Shown one piece after another: positions 7,464 to 16,751 of a DNA stretch of 64,000 nt. Source of the stretch: Cupriavidus sp. WGlv3 (lineage in GTDB: Bacteria; Pseudomonadota; Gammaproteobacteria; Burkholderiales; Burkholderiaceae). The first letter of the stretch is position 1, and each line of letters begins with the position of its first letter. The stretch is from positions 310,001-374,000 of the forward strand of contig NZ_JALHRX010000003.1 of NCBI RefSeq assembly GCF_023952475.1, read 5' to 3'. The translations under genes were made by a program, and so were the position numbers. The notes under the pieces were generated by a model. It saw only the letters and a list, made by a program, of their open reading frames with translations. It made no database searches and was not told where the DNA came from.

Positions 7464-10289
7464 ATGCGGCGAGCAGGCGTTTCCTTGCCGGCCAGCGGGC
7501 ATGTGCTGCGCATCATCTGGCCGTTCGTACCGGTGGTGGTCGCGCTGGCGTTGTTCAGCATCGCCAGCCTGGACCTGCTGTCGGCCGCGCGCGCCTTTGT
7601 CGCGGGCGAGAGCCAGTGGTCCAAGGGCCAGAAGAACGCCGTGCTGCACCTGCTGCGCTACGGCGAGGACCGCGATCCGGCGGATTTCGACGCCTATCTG
7701 GCGTCCATCGCCATCCCGTTCGGCGACCACCGAGCGCGCCTGGAACTTGACCGTGCCGAGCCTGACCTGGAACGCGTGCACGAGGGCCTGCTGGCCGGCG
7801 GCAACGACCCCGAAGACATCCCGCGGATGGTGCGCCTGTACCGGAATTTCCGCCAGATCCATGAGGTTGACGCCGCCATCCGCGTGTGGGCGCAGGGCGA
7901 TCTCGAAATCTTTGCCCTGCATGAGCAGGCGCTGGTGCTGCGGCGCCTGGCCGCCCAGCCCGGTTGCGACGACGCCTGCGTTGCGCCGGTGCTGCGCAAC
8001 ATCGCGCAGATCGACGCCAGGCTGACGCCGCTGGAACGTGCCTTCTCGGGACATCTGGGCCAGGCCTCGCGCCGGGTCACGCGGCTGCTCACCAACGGCA
8101 GCGCAGTGATGGCGGCGGCGCTGCTGATGTCGGCGATCCTGCTGTCGATGGGGCCGCTGCGGCGCGAGCGCCGGCTGCGCGAGGCGCTGGCGCAGCGTGA
8201 AGAGCAACTGCAGCTGGCGGTCGAGGGCAGCAATGACGGCTTGTGGGACTGGCACCTGGGCCGCGGCGAACTGTATTTCTCGCCGCGCTGCGCGCAGATG
8301 CTCGGCTATCGCGGCGACGAGCTGCCGCATGCGCGCGAAACCGTGCTGGGGCTGCTGCATCCGTCCGAGCTGGTGGCGTTCGAGGCCAAGCTGGCGCATC
8401 ACCTGCGCAGCGGCGAGCCCTACGATGCCGAATTCCGCCTGCGCAACCGGGCCGGCGACTACCTGTGGGTGCGCGCGCGCGGCCGGCTGGTGCGCGGCGC
8501 CGGGCGCCGGCGCGCGCGCATGGCGGGGTCGCTGACCGATATCTCCGACCACAAGCGCTACGAGACCCAGCTGTTTGCCGAAAAGGAGCGCGCCCAGGTC
8601 ACGCTGCAGGCGATCGGCGACGCGGTGGTGACCGCCGACGTGTGGGGCCGCGTGCAGTCGCTCAACCCCGCCGCCGAAGCGCTGACCGGATGGCGCGAAG
8701 CCGAGGCGCGCGGGCTGCCGCTGAGCGAGGTCTGCGTGCTGCGCGACGAGGACAGCCTGGCGCCGCTGCCCGATATCGTGACGCTGGCGCTGCGCCAGCG
8801 CTGGCACAGCCGCTCGGCCCAGCTGGTGCAGCGCGACGGTGCCGGGCAGCCCGGACAGGCGCTGGCGGTCAAGCCATCGGTGGCGCTGATCCGCGACCGC
8901 GCCGCGCAGGCCATCGGCGTGGTGGTGGTGCTGCACGACATCAGCCAGGAACGCGCGCATGCCGCGCGCCTGGCGTACGAGGCCAGCCATGACGCGCTGA
9001 CCGGCCTGGTCAACCGTGCCGAGTTCGAGCGCCGGCTGGCCGCGGCGATCGAGCGTGCACGCGTGCAAGGCATCCCCCACACCCTGATGTACCTGGACCT
9101 GGACCAGTTCAAGGTGGTCAACGATACCTGCGGCCACGCCGCCGGTGACGAGCTGATCCGGCAGATGGCAGAGATCATGCGCGGCCAGCTGCGCCGCAGC
9201 GACATGCTGGCGCGGCTGGGCGGCGACGAGTTCGGCGTGCTGCTCGAGCATTGCGGCAGCGTCGACGGCGAGCGCATCGCCGAGGGCTTGCGCCACGCCG
9301 TTGCGAGCTTCCGCTTTGCGCACCGGCAGCGCACCTTCGCGGTCGGGGTCAGTATCGGACTGGTCACGCTGGACCGGCACACCGGCAGCGTGGCCGAGGC
9401 GCTGAGCGCCGCCGACGCGGCCTGCTACGTGGCCAAGGAGGGCGGGCGCAACCGCGTGCAGGTCTACCATCCGCTGGACAGCGTGGTGCAGGCGCGCCAT
9501 GGCGAGATGGAATGGGTCAGCCGCGTGCATGCGGCGCTGGCCGCCGGCCGCTTCTGCCTGTTCTCGCAGGAGATCATGCCGGTGCAGCCGGGCACGGCGG
9601 CGGCGGGGCGCCATGTGGAGCTGTTGCTGCGCATGGTCGACGAGCGCGGGCGGCTGGTGCCGCCGATGGCCTTCGTGCCGGCCTGCGAACGCTACAACCT
9701 GATGCCGATGATCGACCGCTGGGTGGTCGAGACCGCGTTTGCCACGCTGGCGGAGCGCCAGGCCGAGATCGCGATCTGCGCGATCAACCTGTCAGGCTCG
9801 TCGCTGGCGGACATCCAGTTCCCGGACTTCGTGCGCGAGCAGGCGCAGCGCTTCGGCATCGCACTGGACGGCATCTGCTTCGAGGTCACCGAGACCGCGG
9901 CCATCGCCAACCTGGCGCAGGCCGGGGCATTCATCATGCAACTGCAGCAGCTCGGCTGCCGCTTCGCGCTGGACGACTTTGGCGCCGGCATGTCGTCGTT
10001 CACCTACCTCAAGCACCTGCCCGCGGCCTACCTGAAGATCGACGGCAGCTTCGTGCGCGACATGCTGGCCGACCCGGTCAACCTGGTGATGGTCGAGGTG
10101 ATCCAGCGCATCGGCCACGCGATGGGCAAGCAGACCATTGCGGAATTCGTCGAGAACGAGGCGATGCTCGCGCGCTTGCGCGAGCTGGGCGTGGACCTGG
10201 TGCAGGGCTACCACATTGCGCCGCCGGTGCCGTTCGCACCGGCCGCCCCGGAGACCGGGGCGCGGCCGACGCTGGCGCTGGCGGGATGA
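7464..10289 (+). CDS. Membrane-anchored PAS-PAS-GGDEF-EAL cyclic-di-GMP protein
   Basis: A 941-residue signalling protein from ATG 7464 (an in-frame GTG at 7407 would add 19 residues). It has a transmembrane helix at about 11-33, a periplasmic sensor region of about 180 residues, a second helix at about 213-233, and two PAS domains (about 245-370 and 375-495). The GGDEF domain has an intact GGDEF signature at 586-590 and an RxxD inhibitory site (RRSD, 577-580). The EAL domain spans about 680-930. The EAL signature reads ELL (719-721), but the other catalytic motifs are kept: NLSGS, FEVTET, LDDFGAG, KIDGSFV, AEFVEN and QGYHI. It could therefore both make and degrade c-di-GMP; which dominates cannot be told from sequence. 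Confidence 0.93.
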   Translation: MRRAGVSLPASGHVLRIIWPFVPVVVALALFSIASLDLLSAARAFVAGESQWSKGQKNAVLHLLRYGEDRDPADFDAYLASIAIPFGDHRARLELDRAEPDLERVHEGLLAGGNDPEDIPRMVRLYRNFRQIHEVDAAIRVWAQGDLEIFALHEQALVLRRLAAQPGCDDACVAPVLRNIAQIDARLTPLERAFSGHLGQASRRVTRLLTNGSAVMAAALLMSAILLSMGPLRRERRLREALAQREEQLQLAVEGSNDGLWDWHLGRGELYFSPRCAQMLGYRGDELPHARETVLGLLHPSELVAFEAKLAHHLRSGEPYDAEFRLRNRAGDYLWVRARGRLVRGAGRRRARMAGSLTDISDHKRYETQLFAEKERAQVTLQAIGDAVVTADVWGRVQSLNPAAEALTGWREAEARGLPLSEVCVLRDEDSLAPLPDIVTLALRQRWHSRSAQLVQRDGAGQPGQALAVKPSVALIRDRAAQAIGVVVVLHDISQERAHAARLAYEASHDALTGLVNRAEFERRLAAAIERARVQGIPHTLMYLDLDQFKVVNDTCGHAAGDELIRQMAEIMRGQLRRSDMLARLGGDEFGVLLEHCGSVDGERIAEGLRHAVASFRFAHRQRTFAVGVSIGLVTLDRHTGSVAEALSAADAACYVAKEGGRNRVQVYHPLDSVVQARHGEMEWVSRVHAALAAGRFCLFSQEIMPVQPGTAAAGRHVELLLRMVDERGRLVPPMAFVPACERYNLMPMIDRWVVETAFATLAERQAEIAICAINLSGSSLADIQFPDFVREQAQRFGIALDGICFEVTETAAIANLAQAGAFIMQLQQLGCRFALDDFGAGMSSFTYLKHLPAAYLKIDGSFVRDMLADPVNLVMVEVIQRIGHAMGKQTIAEFVENEAMLARLRELGVDLVQGYHIAPPVPFAPAAPETGARPTLALAG

Positions 10290-10302
10290 GCCCCCAGCGC
10301 CG

Positions 10303-10809
10303 TCAGGGAATCAGCGGGTCGCGGAAGCCAGTGTCGGCGGCGGGCGGGGTGCCTGCCGGGGCCGGGGTCGGCACGTTGGCGGGCGGCACCGCCTGGCTCT
10401 TGGCATCGCGCCAGGTGTTGTAGGCCCAGTAAGCCGCGCCGGCGACCAAGCCGAGCTTGGACAGCTTCCAGGTCAGGCGCAGCACCGGCACGCGCTTGAC
10501 CAGCGGCAGCGCCAGTGTCACCGCGGTGCTGAGCAGCGGATAGTCCTTGGTCAGCCCGACCACCTTCATCCACGAGCCCGGCCGCGCGATCCGCGGCAGC
10601 CAGGCACTGACGGTGCCCAGGCGGTGCACGCCGCCGCGCACCGCGTGCAGCGCCTGCCGGCAATCGTGGCGTTCGAGGGCGGCGCGGGTCAGCAGCAGTT
10701 CCTTGCGCACCGCCAGCGGCAGGCGCACCTCCTGCGTGAACCGGGGCGCGCGCGGGTATTCGCCGCGTTCGCGTGCGGGCGTGCTGTCGTCAGGGTCGAG
10801 TGTGCTCAT
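10303..10809 (-). CDS. YqjK-like small protein of the yqjDE cluster
   Basis: A 168-residue protein with an Arg-rich N-terminal half (RKELLLTRAALERHDCRQAL) that resembles a short amphipathic helical region. Two hydrophobic stretches follow, around STAVTLALPLVKRV and LGLVAGAAYWAYN, and the tail is Pro/Ala-rich. Its ATG overlaps the stop of the upstream phage-holin-like gene (ATGA), so the two are translationally coupled. By position it corresponds to YqjK in the E. coli yqjD-yqjE-yqjK set. Function is unknown; the family assignment rests mainly on gene order. Confidence 0.7.
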   Translation of the reverse strand: MSTLDPDDSTPARERGEYPRAPRFTQEVRLPLAVRKELLLTRAALERHDCRQALHAVRGGVHRLGTVSAWLPRIARPGSWMKVVGLTKDYPLLSTAVTLALPLVKRVPVLRLTWKLSKLGLVAGAAYWAYNTWRDAKSQAVPPANVPTPAPAGTPPAADTGFRDPLIP

Positions 10810-11186
10810 CGGCGCAGGATCTCCCGGTCTTTGTCGATTTCGGCGAGCGTGGCTTCCAGCATCGGCGGCGCGTTGCGCAGCACGCTGCGGGCGTACGCCA
10901 GGCAGACGGCGCACAGCACCAGGTAGAGCACCGTGAGCGCGCCCAGCGCCTGCCAGCGGTAGGTGTCCCAGAACAGGATCGCGATGAGGGCGGTCAGCGT
11001 GACCAGGCCCAGCCCGAAGAACGCCAGCCCGAACAAGGCCAGCAGGGCGACCTTCAGCAGGCGCGTGCGCTCCTCGGCCAGCTCCACGCTGGCGAGCTCC
11101 AGGCGCGTCTGCACCATCGCCACGAGCGAGCCGGCGAGGTTGCGCACGGCGTCGAGGAACTTGGGGGAAGGGGTGGCTTCGCTCAT
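10806..11186 (-). CDS. YqjE-like phage-holin-family membrane protein
   Basis: A 126-residue protein (MSEATPSPK start, ATG 11186) with two adjacent transmembrane helices (LLALFGLAFFGLGLVTLTALIAILF... and LGALTVLYLVLCAVCLAYA) after an amphipathic segment. This is the topology of the phage holin family III / YqjE group. Despite the name these proteins are not known lysis factors; in enterobacteria YqjE is a stress-induced inner-membrane protein. Residues upstream of MSEATP in the open frame are low-complexity and unlike the family. It lies between the DUF883 gene and the YqjK-like gene on the same strand. Confidence 0.85.
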   Translation of the reverse strand: MSEATPSPKFLDAVRNLAGSLVAMVQTRLELASVELAEERTRLLKVALLALFGLAFFGLGLVTLTALIAILFWDTYRWQALGALTVLYLVLCAVCLAYARSVLRNAPPMLEATLAEIDKDREILRR

Positions 11187-11405
11187 GCGGCTCCGGCGTG
11201 AAAGAGCGGTGCGCCGGCATGGCCGTACGCACCTATCCAACTGGCGGGGCCGGATGACGGCGCGAGTTGTGTCGGCAACGACCGGTTGACCGTGACAGGT
11301 CAACCACGACAGCGTTACCGGCACACCGGGCGCCCCGGCCATTGGCAACCCGGGCGGGTTGCCGCGATGGCGCGGCATTGGCGTGCCGCGCCGGATTTGC
11401 AGCGC

Positions 11406-11681
11406 TTACTTGCGGTTGAGCAGCAGACCGATCAGCAGGCCCACGCCGGCTGCCACGCCCACGGCGCGCCACGGGTGGTCATGCACGTAGTCGTCGGTGG
11501 CGCGCGCGGCAGCCTTGCTCTTGGTTACGACGGCGTCTTGCAGGTCCTGGGCCTTTTCCTTGGCTTGCTTGAGCAGGCCCATGCCACGCTCGCGCAGTTC
11601 GGCGGCCTTTTCCCCGGTGGTCGAGGCGGCTTGCTTCAGCAGTTCCTCGGCGTCGGACAGAACGGTCTTGACATCGCTCAT
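11406..11681 (-). CDS. DUF883 (YqjD/ElaB-type) ribosome-associated membrane protein
   Basis: A 91-residue protein with an N-terminal Lys/Glu/Ala amphipathic helix (LSDAEELLKQAASTTGEKAAELRERG), the family motif DDYVHDHPWRAVGVAAGVG, and one C-terminal transmembrane helix ending in LLNRK. In E. coli, YqjD and ElaB tether ribosomes to the inner membrane in stationary phase through the C-terminal helix. I chose ATG 11681 because CAGGAG lies just upstream; an alternative ATG at 11732 (GGAG upstream) would add 17 residues. It is the first gene of the three-gene yqjDEK-like set. Confidence 0.88.
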   Translation of the reverse strand: MSDVKTVLSDAEELLKQAASTTGEKAAELRERGMGLLKQAKEKAQDLQDAVVTKSKAAARATDDYVHDHPWRAVGVAAGVGLLIGLLLNRK

Positions 11682-12048
11682 CAGTTTCTCCTGTTTGCGG
11701 GCGGTTGGTTCGGTTTGTGCGGATTCTGACATTTTCTTCGCTCCGAGGCTAACGGCATTTGTCGGTCTGATACTTAGCATATGTGGCGACACGTCGCCCT
11801 TTCAAGGCAACGCGCCCGGAACAAGGTTCGCTGCAGGGTTGCTGCGGGATTGCTGCGGGGTCTGGCGCTCAAGTATTGCCAGCATGCACGAAAGCGGGCG
11901 TGATGAATGTCAGAGAATGTCTATATGACTACGAGTGATTTTGTAGTGACTTTATATTCGTTTGGGTTGGATATCAATCCAGTTACGCTGGTTCCACCGT
12001 GAAAACATGGCGTTGCGTGTTGGCGATATCGCAGCGCTGCAGCCAAAT

Positions 12049-12080
12049 GCACACGGCCCCGCCAGGGCGGGGCCGTGTGC
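12049..12080. repeat. Perfect 15-bp inverted repeat downstream of gcdH
   Basis: GCACACGGCCCCGCC and its exact complement GGCGGGGCCGTGTGC are separated by only two bases (AG). On the minus strand it is followed by ATTT, so it may serve as a weak terminator about 120 bp beyond gcdH; on the plus strand no T run follows. Confidence 0.75.
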
Positions 12081-12134
12081 AAGACAGGTGTTGTATCGAC
12101 GGGGCAGCCTCGTCGTCTCCTTGGTAGTGTGCTT

Positions 12135-12161
12135 GGCCCGGCTTTACCGCCGGGCCTTTTT
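12135..12161 (+). terminator. Orphan forward-strand intrinsic terminator
   Basis: GGCCCGGC / TTTACC loop / GCCGGGCC followed by five T residues. The polarity is forward, but both flanking genes are on the minus strand, so the transcript it ends is not identified. Confidence 0.75.
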
Positions 12162-12197
12162 ACTACGGAGCGCCTGTGCGGGAGCGCCGGACTGCGA

Positions 12198-13391
12198 TCA
12201 GAAGAAGGCTTGCAGGCCGGTCTGGGCGCGGCCCAGGATCAGCGCGTGGATATCGTGCGTGCCTTCGTAGGTGTTGACCACCTCCAGGTTGACCACGTGG
12301 CGGATCACGCCGAACTCGTCCGAGATGCCGTTGCCGCCCAGCATGTCACGCGCCACGCGGGCGATGTCGAGCGACTTGCCGCACGAGTTGCGCTTCATGA
12401 TCGAGGTGATCTCGACCGCGGCGGTGCCTTCGTCCTTCATGCGGCCCAGGCGCAGGCAGCCCTGCAGGCCCAGCGTGATCTCGGTCTGCATGTCGGCCAG
12501 CTTCTTCTGCACCAGCTGGGTGGCGGCCAGCGGGCGGCCGAACTGCTTGCGGTCCAGCGTGTACTGGCGCGCGGTATGCCAGCAGAATTCGGCGGCGCCC
12601 AGCGCGCCCCAGGCGATGCCGTAGCGGGCCGAGTTCAGGCAGGTGAACGGACCCTTCAGGCCCTTCACGCCCGGCATGATGTTCTCTTCCGGCACGAACA
12701 CCTGGTCGAGCACGATCTCGCCGGTGATCGAGGTGCGCAGGCCGACCTTGCCGTGGATGGCCGGAGCGCTCAGGCCCTTCCAGCCCTTTTCCAGGATGAA
12801 GCCGCGGATGTCTTCCTTGCCGTCTTCGCCCTGCAGCTTGGCCCACACCACGAACACGTCGGCGATCGGCGAGTTGGTGATCCACATCTTGGCGCCGGTC
12901 AGCTCGTAGCCGCCGTCGACCTTCTTGGCGCGGGTGACCATCGAGCCGGGGTCGGAGCCGTGGTTCGGCTCGGTCAGGCCGAAGCAGCCGATCCACTCGC
13001 CGGTGGCCAGCTTGGGCAGGTACTTCTGCTTCTGCGCCTCGGTGCCGAATTCGTAGATGGGAACCATCACCAGCGACGACTGCACGCTCATCATCGAGCG
13101 GTAGCCCGAATCGACGCGCTCGACCTCACGCGCGATCAGGCCGTAGCTGACGTAGTTCAGGCCCGGGCCGCCGTATTGCTCGGGGATGGTCGGGCCGAGC
13201 AGGCCGAGTTCGCCCATCTCGCGGAAGATCTCGACGTCGGTCTTCTCGTTGCGGAACGACTGCAGCACGCGCGGCATCAGCTTGTCCTGGCAGTACGCCG
13301 CGGAGGCGTCACGCACGGCGCGTTCGTCGGCGGTCAGTTGCTGGTCCAGCAGCAGGGGGTCGGCCCAGTGAAATTCGGCGTTGGCAGCCAT
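12198..13391 (-). CDS. gcdH: Glutaryl-CoA dehydrogenase
   Basis: GcdH is an FAD enzyme that oxidises and decarboxylates glutaryl-CoA to crotonyl-CoA, a step in lysine, tryptophan and benzoyl-CoA-type catabolism. The 397-residue product shows the acyl-CoA dehydrogenase fold: N-terminal helices, [15 protein letters not shown], the K-M-W-I-T-N-S-P flavin-binding strand, [14 protein letters not shown], and the C-terminal [17 protein letters not shown]. The Glu in YEGT is the catalytic base and the Arg in [13 protein letters not shown] is characteristic of GcdH. It is divergent from an IclR-type regulator with a clear operator between them. Confidence 0.95.
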   Translation of the reverse strand: MAANAEFHWADPLLLDQQLTADERAVRDASAAYCQDKLMPRVLQSFRNEKTDVEIFREMGELGLLGPTIPEQYGGPGLNYVSYGLIAREVERVDSGYRSMMSVQSSLVMVPIYEFGTEAQKQKYLPKLATGEWIGCFGLTEPNHGSDPGSMVTRAKKVDGGYELTGAKMWITNSPIADVFVVWAKLQGEDGKEDIRGFILEKGWKGLSAPAIHGKVGLRTSITGEIVLDQVFVPEENIMPGVKGLKGPFTCLNSARYGIAWGALGAAEFCWHTARQYTLDRKQFGRPLAATQLVQKKLADMQTEITLGLQGCLRLGRMKDEGTAAVEITSIMKRNSCGKSLDIARVARDMLGGNGISDEFGVIRHVVNLEVVNTYEGTHDIHALILGRAQTGLQAFF

Positions 13392-13555
13392 GCAGGTCTC
13401 CTTCGGTGGCGCAGCGGAAGCGCCGGGCGGGCGGCTGGCGTGCCGCGGTCCGCGCCGGCGGACTCCGTCATTCGTAACGGGTTCGGTGATCGATCGGTGA
13501 TCGGTCGATGGTGGTCGACGGCGATCGTGCGGAGGATTTTTTCGGGATCCTGTAA

Positions 13556-13616
13556 GTTCCGCATTGCGGAACTGTGTTCCGTTGAATTAGTATATCGCAA
13601 TGGTCTTGCCACGCAA
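13556..13616 (-). promoter_or_regulatory. gcdH promoter with IclR-type palindromic operator
   Basis: On the minus strand TTGCGT (13616-13611), a 16-bp spacer and TATACT (13594-13589) form a promoter directed at gcdH. Just downstream of the -10, at 13556-13572, lies a perfect palindrome GTTCCGC-ATT-GCGGAAC, with a further GTTCC half-site at 13576-13580. Position around the transcription start suggests repression by the divergent IclR protein; this is inferred. Confidence 0.75.
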
Positions 13617-13684
13617 CAGGCAAAACCCTGAACCTCCGCGCCTTTGTGCGATGAACGGACAAGCGCCGACTGGAGCCGCGAACC

Positions 13685-14503
13685 TTGGCCAACCCTAATC
13701 CCGATCCGTCACTTTCCCACGAACCTGCCGTGGCACCCCTGCGCGACAGCGACCCGAACTTCGTCACCGCGCTGGCACGCGGCCTGGAGCTGCTGCGCTG
13801 CTTCCGCACCGGCGAGGCGATGCTGGGCAACCAGGAGTTCGTGCGCCGCACGGGGTTTCCCAAGGCTACGGTAAGCCGGCTCGCCGGCACGCTGGTGCAG
13901 CTTGGCTACCTGCGCTATGACGAGAGCCTGGGCAAGTACGCGCTCGATGCCGGGGTGCTGGCGCTGGGCTACGCCTACCTGTCGGCGTCGGACGTGGTGT
14001 CGCTGGCGCGCCCGCATATGCTGGCGTTCGCGCAGTCATACGGAGTCTCGGTGTCGCTCGGCAAGCGCGAGCGCATGGAGGTGATCTACCTGGAGTCGAT
14101 CCGTAACGATGCCGGCGTGATGCTCGGGCTGGGCGTCGGCTCGCGGCTGTCGCTGGTGTCAAGCTCGATGGGGCGGGCCTACCTGGCCGCCTTGCCGGCG
14201 CCGCGCCGAGAGCGCGTGATGGCCGAGTTCAGCCAGGCCTTCCCGGAGCAATGGAAGCAGCAGGAGGCCGCCACCCGCGCCGCGCTGGCCGAGGCGCAGC
14301 AGCGTGGCTATGCCGCGTCGTTCCGCGACTGGCATCCGGCCATCCATGCCTGTGCGGTGGCGTTCCGGCCGGTGGGGGAGAAGGAGCTGCACATGCTGAG
14401 CTGCAGTGCTTCCTATGGCGCGGTGGACGAGGCGGTGTTCCACCAGACGCTGGCGCCGGCGCTGCAGACGCTGGCGGCAAGGTTGTCAGAGCCGGCGGGC
14501 TGA
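13685..14503 (+). CDS. IclR-family transcriptional regulator, probably of gcdH
   Basis: A 272-residue regulator with an N-terminal winged helix-turn-helix at about 25-85 (ALARGLELLRCF, GFPKATVSRLAGTL, LGYLRYD). The C-terminal IclR effector-binding domain is recognisable from YLESIR, the GVGSRLSLVSSSMGRAYLA region and SCSAS near the end. No ATG is available in a suitable place; the frame starts at TTG 13685 with GGAG about 10 bp upstream. It is divergent from gcdH and the palindrome between them is the likely binding site. The ligand may be glutarate or glutaryl-CoA, by context only. Confidence 0.9.
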   Translation: MANPNPDPSLSHEPAVAPLRDSDPNFVTALARGLELLRCFRTGEAMLGNQEFVRRTGFPKATVSRLAGTLVQLGYLRYDESLGKYALDAGVLALGYAYLSASDVVSLARPHMLAFAQSYGVSVSLGKRERMEVIYLESIRNDAGVMLGLGVGSRLSLVSSSMGRAYLAALPAPRRERVMAEFSQAFPEQWKQQEAATRAALAEAQQRGYAASFRDWHPAIHACAVAFRPVGEKELHMLSCSASYGAVDEAVFHQTLAPALQTLAARLSEPAG

Positions 14504-14553
14504 GTCAGCCCGCCCGGCCGTACGGCGGTCCCTGCGCGCAGGGACGGCGCGGC

Positions 14554-15444
14554 TCACAGGTCGGTCCGCAACTTCCACAGTTCCGGAAACAGCACCACAT
14601 CCAGCATCTTGCGCAGATAGCTGACGCCCTCGGTGCCGCCGGTGCCGCGCTTGAAGCCGATCACCCGCTCGACCGTGGTCACATGGCGGAAGCGCCATTG
14701 CCGGAACGCGTCTTCCAGGTCGACGAACTTCTCGCCCAGCTCGTAGAGTTCCCAGTGCGCGCCGGGGTTGCGATAGACCTCGAGCCAGGCCGCCTCGACC
14801 GAGGCGTTATAAGCGGTCGGCTGGGTCCAGTCGCGCTCGACGCAGTCGGCGTCGATGGCAAAGCCGCGCCGCGCCATCAGCCGGATCGCCTCGTCGTACA
14901 GCGACGGGGTCTTCAGCGCGGCCTCGACCAGCGCCAGGTGTTCCGGCCGGTGCGCGTGCGGCCTGAGCATGGCGGCGTTCTTGTTGCCCAGGATGAACTC
15001 GATCTCGCGGTACTGGTACGACTGGAAGCCCGACGACATGCCCAGGTAGGGCCGCATTGCCGAGTATTCCGGCGGCGTCATGGTGGCCAGCACGTTCCAG
15101 GCCTGCACCAGCTGGTCCATGATGCGCGACACGCGCGTCAGCATCTTGAACGCCGGCGGCAGGCTGTCGCCCTTGACCGACTCGCGCGCGGCGCGCAGCT
15201 CGTGCAGCATCAGCTTCATCCACAGCTCGGTGGTCTGGTGCTGCACGATAAACAGCATCTCGTTGTGGTCCGGCGACAGCGGATGCTGCGCGCTCAGGAT
15301 CTGGTCCAGGCCCAGGTAGTCGCCATAGCTCATGTCCCGGGCGAAATCCATCTGCGCGCCGTGCCAGTCGTCGTCTTGGGGGGTGGCTGCCGGCGTGGCT
15401 GCCGGCGCCGCGCCGGAGAAGGGGCATCCCTTGAATTCGCTCAT
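14554..15444 (-). CDS. kynA: Tryptophan 2,3-dioxygenase
   Basis: KynA is the cytoplasmic haem enzyme that opens the indole ring of L-tryptophan to N-formylkynurenine. The 296-residue product carries the family motifs [43 protein letters not shown] and, near the C-terminus, [19 protein letters not shown] with the haem-ligand His. The N-terminus has an Ala/Pro-rich leader of about 25 residues before the conserved fold. It is the last gene of kynBUA, 13 bp after kynU. Confidence 0.97.
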   Translation of the reverse strand: MSEFKGCPFSGAAPAATPAATPQDDDWHGAQMDFARDMSYGDYLGLDQILSAQHPLSPDHNEMLFIVQHQTTELWMKLMLHELRAARESVKGDSLPPAFKMLTRVSRIMDQLVQAWNVLATMTPPEYSAMRPYLGMSSGFQSYQYREIEFILGNKNAAMLRPHAHRPEHLALVEAALKTPSLYDEAIRLMARRGFAIDADCVERDWTQPTAYNASVEAAWLEVYRNPGAHWELYELGEKFVDLEDAFRQWRFRHVTTVERVIGFKRGTGGTEGVSYLRKMLDVVLFPELWKLRTDL

Positions 15445-15457
15445 GATGCGCTCCCGG

Positions 15458-16714
15458 TCAGGTCACCTGGCCGCGCGTCTGGAAGCGCGCGTCGCGATAG
15501 GCGCCACTGTCCAGCACGTCGCGCAGGATTTCCACAGCATCCCACACCTCGGCGAAGCTGGTGTAGAGCGGCGTGAAGCCGAAGCGGGCGATGCGCGGCT
15601 CGCGGTAGTCGCCGATTACGCCGCGTTCGATCAGGGCCTGCACCAGGGCATAGCCGTCCGGGTGCTCCAGGCTGACCTGGCTGCCGCGGCGCGCGTGTTC
15701 GCGCGGCGTCACCAGCGTCAGCGGGTGGTGGCCGCAGCGAGCCTCGACCAGTTCGATGAACAAGTCGGTCAGCAGCAATGACTTGGCGCGCAGCACCTGC
15801 ATATTGGTCTGGGCGAAGATGTCCAGCCCGCACTCGACCATCGCCAGCGACGTGACCGGCTGCGTGCCGCACAGGAAGCGGCGCACGCCCTCGACCGGGC
15901 GGTACTGCGGATCCATCGCGAACGGCGCGGCATGGCCCCACCAGCCCGACAGCGGCTGCCAGAAGGCGTCGCGCAGCGCCGGCGCGACCCAGACGAAGGC
16001 GGGCGAGCCCGGGCCGCCGTTCAGGTACTTGTAGGTGCAGCCGATGGCGTAGTCGGCCCCGGCGGACTTCAGGTCGACCGGCACGGCGCCGGCCGAATGG
16101 CACAGGTCCCACACCGTCAGCGCGCCGCGCGCGTGGGCCAGCTCGGTGAGCCCGGCCATGTCGAGCATCTCGCCGGTCTTGTAGTTGACGTGGGTCAGCA
16201 TCAGCACCGCGGTGTCGGCGCCGACCGCGGCGTCGATCTCGGCCGGCGAGTTCACCAGCCGCAGCGAATAGCCCTGCTGCAGCAGGTCGGCCAGGCCCTG
16301 CGCGATATACAGGTCAGTCGGGAAGTTGCTGGCCTCGGAGACGATCACCTTGCGCGCCGGGTCGCGCGTCTGCTGCACGCGCAGCGCCGCGGCCAGTACC
16401 TTGAACAGGTTGATCGAGGTGGTGTCGGTGACCACCACTTCATCGTGGCCCGCGCCCACCAGCGGCGCCAGCTTGTTGCCCAGGCGCTGCGGCAGCTCGA
16501 ACCAGCCGGCGGTGTTCCAGCTGCGGATCAGGCCGTCGCCCCATTCCTCGGCCACCACCTGGGCGGCGCGCGCGGCGGCGGCGCGCGGGCGGGCGCCAAG
16601 CGAATTGCCGTCGAGGTAGATCACGCCCGGGGGCAGGGCGAACTGGTCGCGCAGCGGGCGCAGCGGGTCTTGCTGGTCGAGCCGGATACAGTGCTCGCGG
16701 TCAATGGTCGTCAT
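15458..16714 (-). CDS. kynU: Kynureninase
   Basis: KynU is a PLP enzyme that cleaves kynurenine to anthranilate and alanine. The 418-residue product (ATG 16714, MTTIDREHC) contains YLDGNSLGA near the N-terminus, [13 protein letters not shown], the [18 protein letters not shown] strand with the PLP-pyridine aspartate, and [11 protein letters not shown] with the Schiff-base lysine. The open frame extends further upstream but those residues are not family-like. It lies 37 bp after kynB and 13 bp before kynA. Confidence 0.97.
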   Translation of the reverse strand: MTTIDREHCIRLDQQDPLRPLRDQFALPPGVIYLDGNSLGARPRAAAARAAQVVAEEWGDGLIRSWNTAGWFELPQRLGNKLAPLVGAGHDEVVVTDTTSINLFKVLAAALRVQQTRDPARKVIVSEASNFPTDLYIAQGLADLLQQGYSLRLVNSPAEIDAAVGADTAVLMLTHVNYKTGEMLDMAGLTELAHARGALTVWDLCHSAGAVPVDLKSAGADYAIGCTYKYLNGGPGSPAFVWVAPALRDAFWQPLSGWWGHAAPFAMDPQYRPVEGVRRFLCGTQPVTSLAMVECGLDIFAQTNMQVLRAKSLLLTDLFIELVEARCGHHPLTLVTPREHARRGSQVSLEHPDGYALVQALIERGVIGDYREPRIARFGFTPLYTSFAEVWDAVEILRDVLDSGAYRDARFQTRGQVT

Positions 16715-16751
16715 GTCGTGCAGAAAGGCCAGGCGGGGTTCGGGAAAAGGG

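Larger units (their letters stand above)
11682..12197. other. 516-bp gap without a convincing gene; two strong hairpins
   Basis: Upstream region of the yqjD-like gene (minus), reaching to the end of gcdH (minus). It is notably AT-richer around 11920-11980 than its surroundings. It holds a perfect inverted repeat at 12049-12080 and a forward-strand terminator-like hairpin at 12135-12161 although no forward gene is seen upstream. No open frame has a family-like product. A forward small RNA ending at the terminator is possible but unproven. Confidence 0.6.

Noticed and set aside
10806-11186. Prophage holin indicating a phage remnant
   Set aside because: The holin-family protein sits in a YqjD/YqjE/YqjK-like chromosomal set with no other phage genes.
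14528-14545. Palindrome GTCCCTGC-GC-GCAGGGAC between the iclR and kynA ends as a terminator
   Set aside because: The hairpin is perfect but has no T run on either strand, so I did not list it as an intrinsic terminator.
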